A stretch of 64,000 bases of DNA, taken from NCBI RefSeq assembly GCF_034702125.1, contig NC_085876.1, positions 15,030,253 to 15,094,252 on the forward strand, read 5' to 3'. Both the position numbers and the translations under genes were made by a program. This DNA is from Engraulis encrasicolus. Its lineage: Eukaryota > Chordata > Actinopteri > Clupeiformes > Engraulidae. The notes under the pieces are model-generated. The model had not been told where the DNA came from and did no database searches. It saw nothing but the letters and a program-made list of their open reading frames with translations. Below are positions 15,498 through 38,606 of the stretch, piece by piece (position 1 is the stretch's first letter; every line of letters begins with the position of its first letter).

Positions 15498-15711
15498 GGC
15501 ATTTCTCAAAACCTAGTGCAGTGCACTTCCAAGTGTATCAGCCTAATTAGTCACGCCCAGTGATTGGATACTCTTTATTAGTCACACCCAGTGATTTGAT
15601 ATTCCATAGAGTTCACCAAAGAGTAGGCCTATCCAATCAATCACTGGGCGTGACTAATTAGGCTGATATACTTGGAAGTGCACAGCACTAGGTTTTGAGA
15701 AATGCCCAATG
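15498..15711. repeat. Foldback repeat with arms of about 90 bases
   Basis: GGGCATTTCTCAAAACCTAG at the left is matched by CTAGGTTTTGAGAAATGCCC at the right; inner arm sequences (CAGCCTAATTAGTCACGCCC / GGGCGTGACTAATTAGGCTG) also pair. Confidence 0.8.
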
Positions 15712-15719
15712 GGTGCAAT

Positions 15720-15872
15720 CGTGATGAAACAGTGCTGCTTTTGCCAGTTTGCGCACTTTGCCAGTTTGATGCATTGTGGCTAGAAAATTCTAACCAGAAT
15801 GCATCAAACTGGAAAAGTGTGCATGCCCACTGCCTAGCAAAAGCAGCACTGCTTCATCACAAACGTGCCCAA
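15720..15872. repeat. Second palindromic repeat directly after the first
   Basis: GTGATGAAACAGTGCTGCTTTTGC pairs with GCAAAAGCAGCACTGCTTCATCAC, and inside, GCCAGTTTGATGCATT pairs with AATGCATCAAACTGG. Confidence 0.75.
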
Positions 15873-16167
15873 TGACCTGTCAAAGCCCCTACAGTTAACG
15901 GACAAATGCAGGCCTGTCACCACCAGGCAAGCAAACTAGGCAAATTGCCTTGGGCCCCCAGCCGAAGGGAGAGCCCTGGTATGGTTATGGCCATGTACCT
16001 GTATTCATCAAATGACAGCAATGACAACTTTGTGAGTGTGTGGCAGCTCCTTCATGAATTCAATGACCAAGAAAGTGCTGCTATTCAAACAGCTATGGAG
16101 GGGGACCCTCCTAAATACATGTATTTTGATGGGGGTCCCAACTTAAGTCCCTCCTTGCCTCGGCCCC

Positions 16168-16357
16168 CAGTGGTATAGTCTACTTTTTTATGGTGGGTAT
16201 ACTGTATATTTGAGCATTTTTTGAAGTGGGTATACTGTATATATTTTTGCTATTCAAAACAATGGATCAATCAATTTTAAGTGGGTATACTGAAATCCCA
16301 AACATTTAGAAGTGGGTATACTCCGTATACCCGCATTCTACGTAGACTACACCACTG
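16168..16357. mobile_element. hAT-type MITE with exact 8-bp target duplication
   Basis: The ends CAGTGGTATAGTCTAC and GTAGACTACACCACTG are flanked on both sides by TCGGCCCC (16160-16167 and 16358-16365). GTGGGTATACTGTATA-like motifs are repeated four times inside. Confidence 0.85.
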
Positions 16358-17264
16358 TCGGCCCCCCAAATAAATGAATGAAACACCCCTGGGCAGGTGG
16401 TTAGTGAGGCAGGCCTCTAACTTGCTGGCTCTATTCCCAACACCATCAGATGGGTGGGACTCAGTGGAGTGATCAACCAGCACCCTCCCCTATCCTGGAG
16501 AGGCATGGATGCAATGTTCTTTAGCGTACAGTACAGCATGCACTACACTACACTGTGTCCTGTGGTATTTGCTGTGTCACTGAAGACCTCCCCAGAGGGA
16601 CCTTCAGTTTCACCACCTCCGTCCGCAGTTGAACAGGTGCGTGTGTGTGTGTGCGTGTGTGTGTGAGAGGAGAGAGGGGGGGGGATAGAGAAGCTTATAC
16701 TAGTTGCAAAACATGAGAGTAATGTGGATGTACTGTAAGGCATGGCTGCCACCTGCAGGCACAAGCACACGCATGCATGCATGCACGCGCGCACGCACGC
16801 GCCTGCATATACACGTGCAGTGCACACACACACGCAAGTACCGTATGTGGGTTCTGTCCATTGTCCTAACTCCCGTCTTCCCTTGTGCTTGTGACCTCGT
16901 GATGACGTTGCAAAACGTCATTTTCAACAAGTTTAATTAATGAATATCAAAAGCACTATTCAAAGATCATTTTTCTCATTTGCATCTCCCCCACGTTGTT
17001 GTGGCTTGGCCTGGCTGACAGCAGGGAGACGTTATTGTTTTCTCCATGGAGGCAGGCCGTCAGTGAAGCGTGAGGTGACAAGCACAGGTTGAGGACGGGA
17101 GTTAAGATATTGGAATATGTACCCTGTGTGTCTGTATTGTAGGCCTAAGCGTGTGTTCATGAGACAGACAAATTCGTGACACAAGCTAGTGCTGCCCTCT
17201 ATAGGAATGTAGCTGCACTCACCACCAGAAAGCACACATTTAAGAACTTAAACCATCTCAGATA

Positions 17265-17270
17265 TTTATT
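17265..17270 (-). terminator. Candidate poly(A) signal for rab25
   Basis: On the minus strand this reads AATAAA, about 240 bases after the rab25 stop codon. It is the first canonical hexamer I noticed downstream. Assignment is by position only; the last MITE copy (17370-17499) lies between it and the stop codon. Confidence 0.4.
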
Positions 17271-17369
17271 TACTTAATTTATGTACATTGATTAGAAAAA
17301 AATACAGTGTGTGCGGATTAGCAAACAAGGACTAGGCAGGCAGGAGCAGGGATCCTTAGGATCTGGACC

Positions 17370-17499
17370 AGGGGTGAATTTCTCGAAACCATAGATGCTA
17401 ACCACATTAGCTACTTTGTTGTTCACAATGCTATTTCCCATTGGCAACTACCGAAGTTGCTAACAGGCTAACAACTACGCTTTCGAGAAAGGAACCCCA
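17370..17499. repeat. Foldback repeat family B, copy 2, abutting rab25
   Basis: GGGGTGAATTTCTCGAAACC at the left and TTTCGAGAAAGGAACCCC at the right, with TTGGCAACTACC and GTTGCTAACAGGCTAAC inside. It ends nine bases from the rab25 stop codon, so the 3' UTR begins in this repeat. Confidence 0.75.
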
Positions 17500-17507
17500 G
17501 GTGGTCA

Positions 17508-27680
<10,173 letters not shown>

Positions 27681-28378
27681 TCTGGACCCAAAGATGGGGA
27701 AGCTAAAGTAACCAAATCATGGACAGTGAGTGGTATCCCAGGACAGCAGCTGTGCGGAGGGCAGGACCTGTACAGCAAACCATGAGACAGATAGCCAGCC
27801 AACAGAGAACCCCGGAACTCCGACAACAGCAGCACTCTGGAACTCTGGGAACTTCTCTGGAGGTTCCAGTTGGCCTGCCTGCTGAGCTGACTGGGGGGAA
27901 AAAATGCAGTCCAGCCAGCTTGGTGCTGTCTGGCTGTCGCAGGGACAGAGAGCAGGGAGGGGTGGGGTGGGGGGGAGAGACATGTCTCGGGCGTCACTGG
28001 TGCAGGTGAAACAGGAAGAGTCAGGTGGTGACAATAGAACCCAACCTGGACCTGCTGCAGAGAGGACAATGATATGGCCCACACCCCTTACACACTCGAC
28101 TCCACCACTCCTCCCATTTAGAAATGCAAGAATACCACTCCTCCCCAACAGGTAGACTACATGGGAGTTACAAAATACTTCATGTTATGGTTTTGACATG
28201 TGGCACATACTCTAAAAGAAGCCCATTTCACATTTCCTTCATATATGAGTAAGGCACACACAGTGCGGTTATTCCATCTACAATGCTTAGCATTGCAGGA
28301 AGGTGTGCATGCGTCTTAAACATATAGCAGCACATACATAATAAAAGTGCCATTTGTATTGTCCTCGTATACTAAGAC

Positions 28379-28523
28379 CTGGGGCCTATGCTACAAAGCT
28401 GGTTCAGGATATGTTAAGGTTAAGTTAAGAGGTAAATCATCTAATAAAAGATCCTGAAGTCCTCTTGTATTAGATGATTTACCTCTTTAATTGATCCTGA
28501 ACCGGCCTTGTAGTATAGGCCCC
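28379..28523. repeat. Foldback repeat
   Basis: GGGGCCTATGCTACAAAGC pairs with CTTGTAGTATAGGCCCC and AAATCATCTAATA pairs with TATTAGATGATTT around a short loop. Confidence 0.78.
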
Positions 28524-30242
28524 TGTAAAAGCCATTTAATCACAATGAAAGTTAAAAGTATGTATTTTTGCACATTGGCTCCTCCTCCCATCCAGGGAGG
28601 TGAGATGAAGGGTTGCCAGATGTGACTGAGGATTTCCAGTCCAAATAAATGCTCAAAAACCACCTGGAGGCACCAAATCCTGCCCCATCATGAAATAAAT
28701 CCTATTCATTCTATGGTCATAAATAATTAAAAACCTGACCAATAGCCTATTTTTTTAAACCCACACATGGTAATCCTAAACAGCACAACTGGGTGGGAAA
28801 TTGCCTCATTCTGACAACCCTGGTGAGATTTTGTGTTTTTGACCCGCCCACATTCACACACCTCAGTCCTTGCATTCCTACATTACAGGTAGAGCCTGTA
28901 GGCCTAGATTTCGCATGGCCAAAGCACAACAAATAGGCTATGGGCAGAGCCTTAGGGGCAGGGCCGCTGACAGCTTTCATCAGGCCTGGGACAAAGTCAT
29001 CTGAAAGGTTACCCCCTCCCCAATATATCAATGTAATGAGGATCCGAGTCTGGGCCCCCCCACTCTCCCTGGGCCTGGGACAACTGTCGCTTTTGTTCCC
29101 TCGTCAGCTTCCCTGGCTTGGGTACTGACCCAAAGGAGGCGAGTGTGCATGCACTGTGATTTTTCTGGTGTTGGGTGTGCTTGCAGCTCTGGTTCCGGTT
29201 GATGACTAATCATAATACAAATTAAGCTCACAGCTGATTCAGTGAAACAACTAGGAGGCTATTTTTTACAAATAGGATGGAAGGCACAGACTTGTATTCA
29301 GCCCTTTTGTGGACGCCAAATTTAACACATTTCCCGTCTTGATACATGTCATGTTCTCTTGCATCCAATTGCACATGAAAACATTGTCAAATTCATTCGC
29401 AATAATATTAGAAATCAGACTTGATCAAACAACACAGCATTCTACCACAACAGCCAATCATCAATCACAGTTCTTCAAAACAGAGGAAAGAGTGGACTTG
29501 ATTGGCTCACAAGTTTAAAGTAATACTTAGAAACATGCATTATAAATAGTCTTGTATCATCAAGTCATCTTGTACCAGTATCAAACACATTTCCAAGCCA
29601 ATTTTGACCAAGACTAAACTACTTAGTATTGTTTTTAAGTATTGGCAGGATTTGACAATGTCCTTAGTTGAACCAACTCCCACTCAATATGAAGGGAAAT
29701 TAATTTCAGAACACTCAAGGATATGTTAGAAGGTTTTTTTTATTCGCTTGTAAGACACAGTTAATATCTCATTAAATTTTCTCTGCAAAATATCTCCTGT
29801 ATCTTCATCTGTCTATACTATATAATTCATATAATCAGGATGATTACATGTCTTCTTTACATTCTCCAAGCATAGTTTCTTTTTTCATATTTATTAAAAC
29901 ATGTATTTGGACAAAATGTGCATTGAGAGTTAGTGTGATATACGGTACTTTCATCATTGCCCTCAGGCCATGCATATGCAGTATTGCTGGAATCGGTGCT
30001 AAAGTGCCTATAAACAACAATTAGTATTATTTTTTTGTGATTCCCAGTAATATAGAATGCATAATTCTAAGTACAGTACACATTACAAAGAGAAAGAACA
30101 TTGCCTTACGTGTACATGATTTCATACAGGAAACACTAATTTTTTTTCTACTTCCCTTTTTTGTTAAAGTCTTCCCTTTTTATTCCATATCATTTCACAT
30201 TTTCATAACTGTTCACATCAACGTGTTGCTGGCGCTGGCGTT

Positions 30243-30363
30243 GTTTCTCAAAAGCGTAGTTGTTAGCCGGTTAGCAACTTGGGTAGTTGCCAATGGGTAA
30301 TTGCATTGCAACCAACAAAGTTGCTAACGTAGTTAGCAACAACACTTTCGAGAAATGCACCCC
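30243..30363. repeat. Foldback repeat family B, copy 3
   Basis: TTTCTCAAAAGCGTAGTTGTTAGC at the left and TTAGCAACAACACTTTCGAGAAATGC at the right, with the shared CCAATGGGTAATTGCATTGC centre. Confidence 0.75.
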
Positions 30364-31268
30364 TGACAAGTGTAGAAAACCAATAGTGTTAAAGTGACAT
30401 TTTCGGGTATTTACACAATATGTTGACAATGTGCGCAAGTTTGCTTGTCGTGTGCTAAAGATGAAGTGGTGTCATAATCCAAGGATCATACTTTAGGCTC
30501 AGAAAGGCTAATTGCTATAATCAAGGAACATTCAGAAGCATACATACATACATATGGATTTTGGTGTAAATTCGTTATACGGCCTCCCACCCTTTGGATG
30601 GAAATAATAATACATTGTGTTACTTTGCTATCAAAGCGAGATCTTGCACTTCAGTGCAATTCCGATGACAAATAGTCCTTATAGCAACATTGCATTGCGA
30701 TGCAAGATTCCCATTTCACAGTTCATTTTCAGGTTGAGGATTGTTATGGCTATCAATCAGCTTAGCTACATGGTGTGTCACATGCTAGTGGGCTCATTGC
30801 AATCATGCAAGGAATTCCTTCTTTTGGAAATAGTATCTCTTAGAAGACCAAAGTATTACAAAAATCTGAGAAATCTGAGGGAGGATGCATCTTCACAATG
30901 TTTTCCATGCACAGGTAACCAAGTTGATAAGAAATCCAGTTCATGGAGAGATGACACAAAACTAATTGGAGATGGCCCTGCAATCGAACAAATAAAACCA
31001 ACAATAGGGAGGAATGAGTTACAATTACATGAAGAAGTGCGAAGAAGAAGCTGTTTGTTTTCATGACTATAAAAGTTTGTAAGACATGTAATTTGAACAA
31101 CTGTGCTTGCAGTGTAGATTTGATTGATTTGATTACAGTTCCATTGATTGAATTAGACGGATTTAATTGAGGTACTTGGGCTGGATCACATGTAAGTAAA
31201 TGGAATCATTAATCTGTCAAAAGACAGGGGGGAAAGTTCTTTATAAGGTTTCGACAAACATACCTGTG

Positions 31269-32504
31269 TTATTCCGCTACTTGCACGCCCGCACAGTTGT
31301 CTTTACTTTCCGAAGCTATTGCTAAATATTCTTCCCTGTAAGAGAAAAATTCATGATTATTCACAGCATGAAGAAAAATCATGATGTTCTGTGTAGGTTC
31401 TAAAAAAGCAGTCTGAGGAGATTAAGGAGTTTGTTCGAGAGAATCGCCAGCTTTATGTAATCACGATATGTAAGCCTTTCATAGCCTCGTAAACTAGACA
31501 AACCCTAGCGGCAGAAAACATTTCTTGCCTGGCGGGTTGATCTAGCGTCGCACCATAGGAGATAATCATAGCTGGGCCATGTATCTGGGCTGACTGTCCG
31601 CAAATCAAAGTTCTTCCGTTTTGAATCTATAAACAGTAGTAGAGAGTCATTGGGGCAGGCTAAGCTCAGTGACAACACGGCCGCGTCGGCCTATTACGTG
31701 CAGTCAAGCAGTTTGAATGCCAACCGTTGGTTACACAGCCTTGCCTATGGTGCGACCCCAGACTATACATTTCATGTTATAGTCTGGCTTGCCAGGCTAA
31801 GCCCATCATGCACAGCAAATTTGAAGCAAATTACGCTTCAAAATTAGGTCTGATACTTAGAGGGAAGGACATGAAGAAGAGGAAGAAAACTTGGTGAATG
31901 ATGGATGGTAGGTTTTTAGGAGCTGTTTGGTGTTTGTTGGAGAAAAGGTAGAAGAAGAAAGGGGATAAGAGAAAGAAAAGAACTTCATGTTATCGCTACA
32001 CCTTTCATACACAACGAATTATGCTTCAACATTAGACACAATACTAGTAATAACAACAGAAATGAAAAAAGACAATAACATTTGCAGTGTGAATTTAACA
32101 CATAGAGTCCTACTCTCTGAGAGTTGAATTTACACTGCAAAATGTACTAAGAAGAAAGAGGAGAAGACGAAGAAGAAGAAGAAGAAGAAGAAGAAGAAGA
32201 AGAAGAAGAAGAAGAAGAAGAAGAAGAAGAAGAAAGAGGAGTAGATGAAAAAGAAGAAAATGATGATCTATTCTATCTAAAGGATTATCTAAAATGATCT
32301 ATTCTACAAAAAATAGAATGAGGCTGCAATAAGGTAAGGACATTATTAGCTGCTTACGCGCTAGCTCGTAACGCCTCCTCTCCATGAGCCATGATCTTCC
32401 TGTAACAGTAGACCATCTCCACCGCCAGCCAGACCTGCAGACCGATGATGGAGACGTACATCATCACCTCCGACACGACGGATGCCGTGCTGCGTAAGGC
32501 TGAA

Positions 32505-32595
<91 letters not shown>

Positions 32596-35500
32596 AGAGA
32601 ACACATTTACGTGTATAAGGAGACAGAAGAAACTGCAGACAGTTAGCCATAAGCAGACATAATTTTGCACATGGTACATCCCCAACTTTTGCCCCACGCT
32701 CGACCCACATCAGTTTGCCTACCGGCAAAACAGATCTACTGACGATGCAATAACCACCTAGCCTGGTTCTCACCAGACCTCTCTCGGAGTGTCTGTAGCT
32801 CCGGAGCCCCCTGGAGGTCTGGAACACTGCAAGACACCTCCACGTCTCCAACCAGAAAACTGACGGAGCATTTCTTGCTTCAACATCAATGTCAGCTCGC
32901 ATTGAGGAATCACAGGACAGATTAGAAACTATAGACTGTTTAGAGATGAACAGAAAACATTTTTGAAGAAATTTGTTGGTGGCGAGAATGAGCAGACTGA
33001 TGGATAAAGCCCTGCCTTCTGAAGGCGGAGTCAACGCATGCTCTCCCAGATCCAATAGTGGAGCTTACAAAGCTCCTTGGGACTACACAGGTCGAGCAAG
33101 ACTAGGGTGTATATCACAGCCTCCATGACGATACGAATCAATATCGATATCTTATTATTCGATGTGATGCAATTCGATTATTTTAGATACTTAAGAATGC
33201 CCCTCGATATGATACAGTACGATTCGATACAATACCTTTCCACTTCTATTATGTTATCGAGCTAGGGCATTGGGCAGGAGCCATCGATTATTCGATTATT
33301 CGATTCGATACAATTGTGCGTACATGCGCTTCATACTCATAGTTACAGTACATTTCACACACACGCTTTCCCATCATGTATGGTAGTTCAAATGTGTCTG
33401 CACATCCTGTGACACACCATATTTCATGTTCAAGTCTTGTTACACTATACATTGATGGTGTATGTGGGCCAACTGTAATACAGATTTCAAACTAGAATGG
33501 GCACTCGGTAGAGCGCAAACCTTCGCCTAAGCCACTTATTTTTTTCTGGCCATCGTCAGAGTGTGGGGCATAACATTCTCCAAGTTTTGGTGTTAGTTTC
33601 ATTTAAATCGGACCAGAATATCGTAATATTACATTTTTGGCCCAGTCTTGACCTCTTATTCAATTCCGCATGCACACGTTGTTCTGGCATATAGTGCTTG
33701 GCAAAGAAAAACGTTTTTGACCTTTTCGTAACCTTGACCTTGACCTTTGACCCAATCACTCCCGAAAAGTAATCGATTGTTCCTTTGGTCATGACCAATC
33801 ATCAGTGTTTCCCATACATTGAGGTTTCCGAAAATGCAAAAAAAAAAAAATATTTTTTTTAACGATTTCCGTTTTTGTTAAAAACGATTTAAATTACGAT
33901 TTCCTTCGCATTTTCCTCCTGGAGTAAATACATCCTATACAGAAAACTACAAGTGCTTGAAAGACAGAGGGATCAAAAGCCTAGTCAAGTTGTTGTAGTT
34001 AACTTGGGTTTGGGAGCAATAAAAAACCTTCAGAGAAGGGACAGTTGGGATGAGTTTACTAACACTCCCCAGGCTTTGTTTTACAGTTGTAATGAGTTAG
34101 GTGACAGGCCTTCATTGACACGGCAGAGGAGACATCGAGCTGTATATAGAAATGAATGTGAATATAGACATAAATGTGTAATATGTTGTTCAGCCCTTTC
34201 AATGGGAGAAATTTAGAAAAACTGGCCCTGTGACCAGCACCCCTCAAGTAGAATGTGTACGCCTGTGTGTGTGTGGGGAAAAGGCATAGCCTACCCTCTT
34301 AGACCCTTTTTGTCTATGTGTTAACAATTTCACAGTACTCTTAAATTCTTATCTCTGCTCCTATTTTGTTTTATTATTTTTTTCATTACATAGACCCCTG
34401 CATGGGGGACGAATGAAACTGTGTTGTAAACAGAAATTATAAACTTAATTGCATTTTTTCTTAAATATATAAATGTACTACCCTACCCCCCCCCGCCAAA
34501 AAAAAGGCCCGCGTGAAAAATCACTCCCCCCCCCCCAAAAAAAAAAAAAAATCCCGGCTGCCCCCATAGTTTCCAAAATTTCTGTGGGAAACACTGATCA
34601 TCCCAGTAAATTTCATAAAAATCGGCTCAATTTACGTTTTTGACCTTTTCGTGACCTTGACCTTTCACCCAATCACTCCCAAAAAGTAATCGATTGTTCC
34701 TTGGGTCATGACCAATCATCCCACTAAATTTCATAAAAATCGTCTCAGTTCTGTCTGAGTTATACGAAGTACAAACATATTAACAAATAAATAAATAAAT
34801 ACACAGCGGTCAAAACATAACCTTCGCCGACTTTGTCTCGGCAAAGGTAATGATCTCGCGGGCCAAATAAAATGGCTCCGCAGGCCAAATTTGACCCCCA
34901 GGGCCTGAGTTTGACATCCCTGTGGAGCGATGAAGAAGTCCTCTCCTTCCTGGGCGCTAGCCCCTTATAGTATGCTACCCTACAAAGGCAAAGTGTAGTA
35001 ACTACATATTTTGTCAAGACTGAAAATGGTTTTCATTGCACCTCATTTATCCTGTGACAACATCCAAACATGTCCCATTTTAGAGATATTGCTATGTGAA
35101 ATTTGTAGTTACTACAATATCCTATCTAATACCAAGGCTTTGAGGGCACTTCTCCCAGTTTCAATGTTGGTGTAGATACTGCACTTTGTCTTTGTAGGGC
35201 AGTATGTACAACCGATTTGTTATCAGAAACTGCACACACCACACCACACCACAGACAACAGTCTTGGACATGATGGACGATCACTGCTGGCACGGCAGAG
35301 GCATTACTCATACAGCCGAGTGGCAACCTTCTGGACAAAGCAATGAAAGCAAGAAGATTTCCATCACAGCTGAGGCTGGCTTTGGCAGCAGACTTTCAGG
35401 CTCTGGAAGTTCAAAAATCTCAAAGACTTCAATGTTAAGCAAACAAACATACTTATAGCCTGCTCATATATAGTAGCATACTTATATTCTACTATGGCTG

Positions 35501-38500
35501 TGTGAAACTGGGTGATGTCACTGATGCACAACCCCCGTCTGCGCCAATGGCTCTGGTCTGCGCTATGTTCTTGTTGAGTAGGTGTCAGTGATTGGGTGAG
35601 GGCTGTCCAATCATTTCAAACCATAACTGAGTGCAAACTTCCCACTTCCTGAACGAAATGAAATAGTAGTATTATGGGACGGTCATGGAAATGGTAGTAT
35701 TTATGGAAAGCTGGTTTCACATCCGGTGCTGACATAATGGATCTGCAAACAAACTGCAAGCTTCCATTTCTCTAATAATTTGTATTGGCCATAACACCGT
35801 CCCTTCCCATTCTTTGTTTGGGTTCCCAAACTCAGGTGAAGATGTCAGTGTGGGTATCCACCATTAGATTGGAAAAAAGTGCACAAGTCAACATGGGAAT
35901 CCCCAGGCTTGTAGTGAACTACAGTTGATCCCACATTCAGACAGTAAACAACACAGATGACATAGAGCACATAATCATCTACCCGTCATTACGATCAGCT
36001 GATTCAAAAGTACGTAGTTACGTAAATCAATTTTTTGGTTGATGTTTGTTTTGCCTTTTGAACTAAGGATTGATGGCTCTATTGAAAAGAAGGCAGGCTA
36101 CCAAGACAGCAGTGTGTGTGTGAGGAATCTGCCGACCTGGCGTGTTCAACATGGTGAGTTAATTCTGCAAATCATGCCAACTGTCCCACTCATGGTGAAG
36201 CATATGAGAGAACCCAATGTGTGAAATAACACATGGAGGGAAAACAAGAGCTGCCTGCCATAGAGCTAATCAATGGGGGGGCAAGCGCTATTCAGACATA
36301 CCGCTATTCAGACATACCGCTAATCAGACACCAGATATGCCGTAGGGTCAGGGTTAGGGTTAGGGTTAGAGTAACTGCATGCACTCTCCCTAAACTGAAA
36401 AACCTGAGCAACGTAGTACAAACCACAGAAATGGCAGATTTCGGTGGGAAACGTGCCAGTATTCAGACAATAGACATCAATGTTTGAATAGCGGCATGTC
36501 TGAATAGCACCATGTAACCCTAATCAATAGCTGACTAGCAATGTACAGACACTAGCCTATGCTAGTCCATGATGCTATACAGAATATCGCTTTGGGTTGT
36601 ATGTATGTAAGAGGGTGCTATATATGGTTAATATATGTGTAATATGGGTAAGGATGTGTGTAATACCTGTGTGTAATGTCCTCTGTATTTATGTATGTGG
36701 GTGGTTGACGTGACGCCTTGTTTTTACGTAACATTGGTTAAAAACCTACAAAACTGTTATTTTTCCTCTCAAAAACAAATGTAAATGAAAGAAGATGTGG
36801 TACATTATGTTTCATATTAGTGTTAGATGAGAAGAAACATTTCTGTTAAGATTTATGTAAAGGTTTATATGTCAAATGTCCAGCGGAGTGACTGATTCAA
36901 TTAAAGACAACTTCACTGGCGTGCGCCTACAGTATTGTTTAGCCCATTAGGACTCGAATCCGCGTCCGTGGCTGCTGCACGGTGGTCCGGACCGGACCTC
37001 AAATAATTCAGCAAGCCTTTTTTAAAAGACAAATAGCCTATTCAACTTAATAACATAGCAAAACAAAAAACATGTAGGCTACCACGTGTCATTACAACTA
37101 GCATGTAGGCCTAATAGGCTGCACCTGGTAAGCTAGACAGTGTGGACTGGTGTGCTCCAATAGCCTATTATAGATGACAATGAGCGCATATTAACAATGC
37201 AGACAAAAGTTTTTTTTTTCAAGCAGTTGGATTGAATGCACCAAGGCTTTTACTACTACTGTGCAGTATCCTATACTTAAAGGAAGAACTGGACCATGTT
37301 AATATCTCCATCCTCGACATTTGTTATCCGCCTGCCTGCTGTTCTATTCCATGCTGCCTGTCATACCGAGGTGATTTGATGACGCGTCAAATCAAATCAC
37401 CCAGCAACGTTCTAATGGCACTTGTAGTCGTTATTTTTTCTTCCGGTGATTTGACGACGCTTCAAATCACCATAACTAAAACAATGAATAGCTTTTATAT
37501 TTCATATAAAGATATTATATCCAGTTTGGCCAATCTGGCTACAGAGTAAAAGATGTGATGGAACTAAATTCAATCATTCATTCTGTACGTGTTGAAATAA
37601 CACTATATTTTTACTGTGTTCTTCTAGATTCTACAACTACATCCTTAAGAAAAGGAATTTTGTTGTGATTTTCAGAGAGATGAGATTGCCTTTACACATA
37701 CACACACGCACACGCGCACACACACACGTACGCGCAAAAAATATGAGGCATAACTGCACACAGTATCTTTGTCTGACTTCCACTCCTATCCAAGTTCTAT
37801 CACAGCTGCTATATTCTGGCGTTCCTTCTATGCTAAACTTTGTCCATAGGGATATTTTCCTGTTAAGTATTTTAGCAGAACTTCCTGTCCCCTATGGAAG
37901 AGTTGTTGCACAGTAAAAATAATGATAATAAAAAGTGTCAATTCAACATTTAGAGAGTTGAGTTAACATCTTTTTAAGTGTATGTGGTGTTATATTAACA
38001 CAATGTGGTCCCAATTCTAGTGGGATTGAAAAGCCCAGCTGTAAAGGCCAAAGCTAAGTAAGACTAAGACAAACATATGACATTCTGGACTTTAGACAGT
38101 ACTCGCCCAGGGAGTAAATCAGTGTAGAACCGCAGCTGCAACCGCAGCGTCAAACTGCTTATGTGTTGTACGCAATCATTTCAGAGTATGCATTTAGCAG
38201 TCACATGTATGCTCAATGTATTCTACGCATTATCTGATAGCTGTTGTGAATTCATAGTGTCAAGTGAAAAGCAAAAGCGAGCACAGTCAGAGAGATGGCA
38301 ACCTGGCCCCCCTTCCCAATGCTTAATGCATGTGGTACTCTGTGTTTGATGCCACCCTCAGGCGAGCCAAAACACTTCAAGCGGACAGACAGACTGATAC
38401 ACAGACAGACAGACGACAGACAGACAGGGTCATTGTATTACATTAACATAATTGCCTTGTCTTGTTATGTCCTGTTTTGTCAAGGCTTGTCTAATGTCTG

Positions 38501-38575
38501 CGAGAATGAGCCACACCAAAGACAATTTTCTGTTTCATGTGTTAAAGCTTTATCTTATCTTATCTTATCTTATCT

Positions 38576-38606
<31 letters not shown>

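Larger units (their letters stand above)
8068..17264. other. Region between the convergent casd1 and rab25 genes
   Basis: No further exon was recognised in 9.2 kb. The first part must include the casd1 3' UTR, but no poly(A) site can be chosen with confidence. It holds purine-rich GGAAGG repeats (8080-8300), a GACGT tract (8311-8333), a telomere-type tract (10259-10296), a CA repeat (11118-11164), a Tc1-like remnant, two adjacent palindromes and nested hAT elements. Open frames here have no recognisable product. Confidence 0.7.
27681..31268. other. Region between the rab25 start and the scn1b stop
   Basis: It contains the presumed rab25 promoter and 5' UTR (27681-about 28150, GC-rich, open frames without recognisable product), a palindrome at 28379-28523 and the family B copy at 30243. 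The scn1b 3' UTR occupies its upper end. AATAAA-type signals on the minus strand occur near 30180 and 29888, but none can be preferred. Confidence 0.6.

Noticed and set aside
27717..28148. 143-codon minus-strand frame upstream of rab25
   Set aside because: Ends before the rab25 ATG and is Pro/Ser-rich without a domain; more likely 5' UTR or promoter sequence.
30617..31066. 149-codon plus-strand frame
   Set aside because: Opposite to scn1b, probably in its 3' flank; no domain and AT-rich composition.
33953..34216. 87-codon frame inside the nested element as a transposase fragment
   Set aside because: No hAT dimerisation or catalytic motifs could be recognised.
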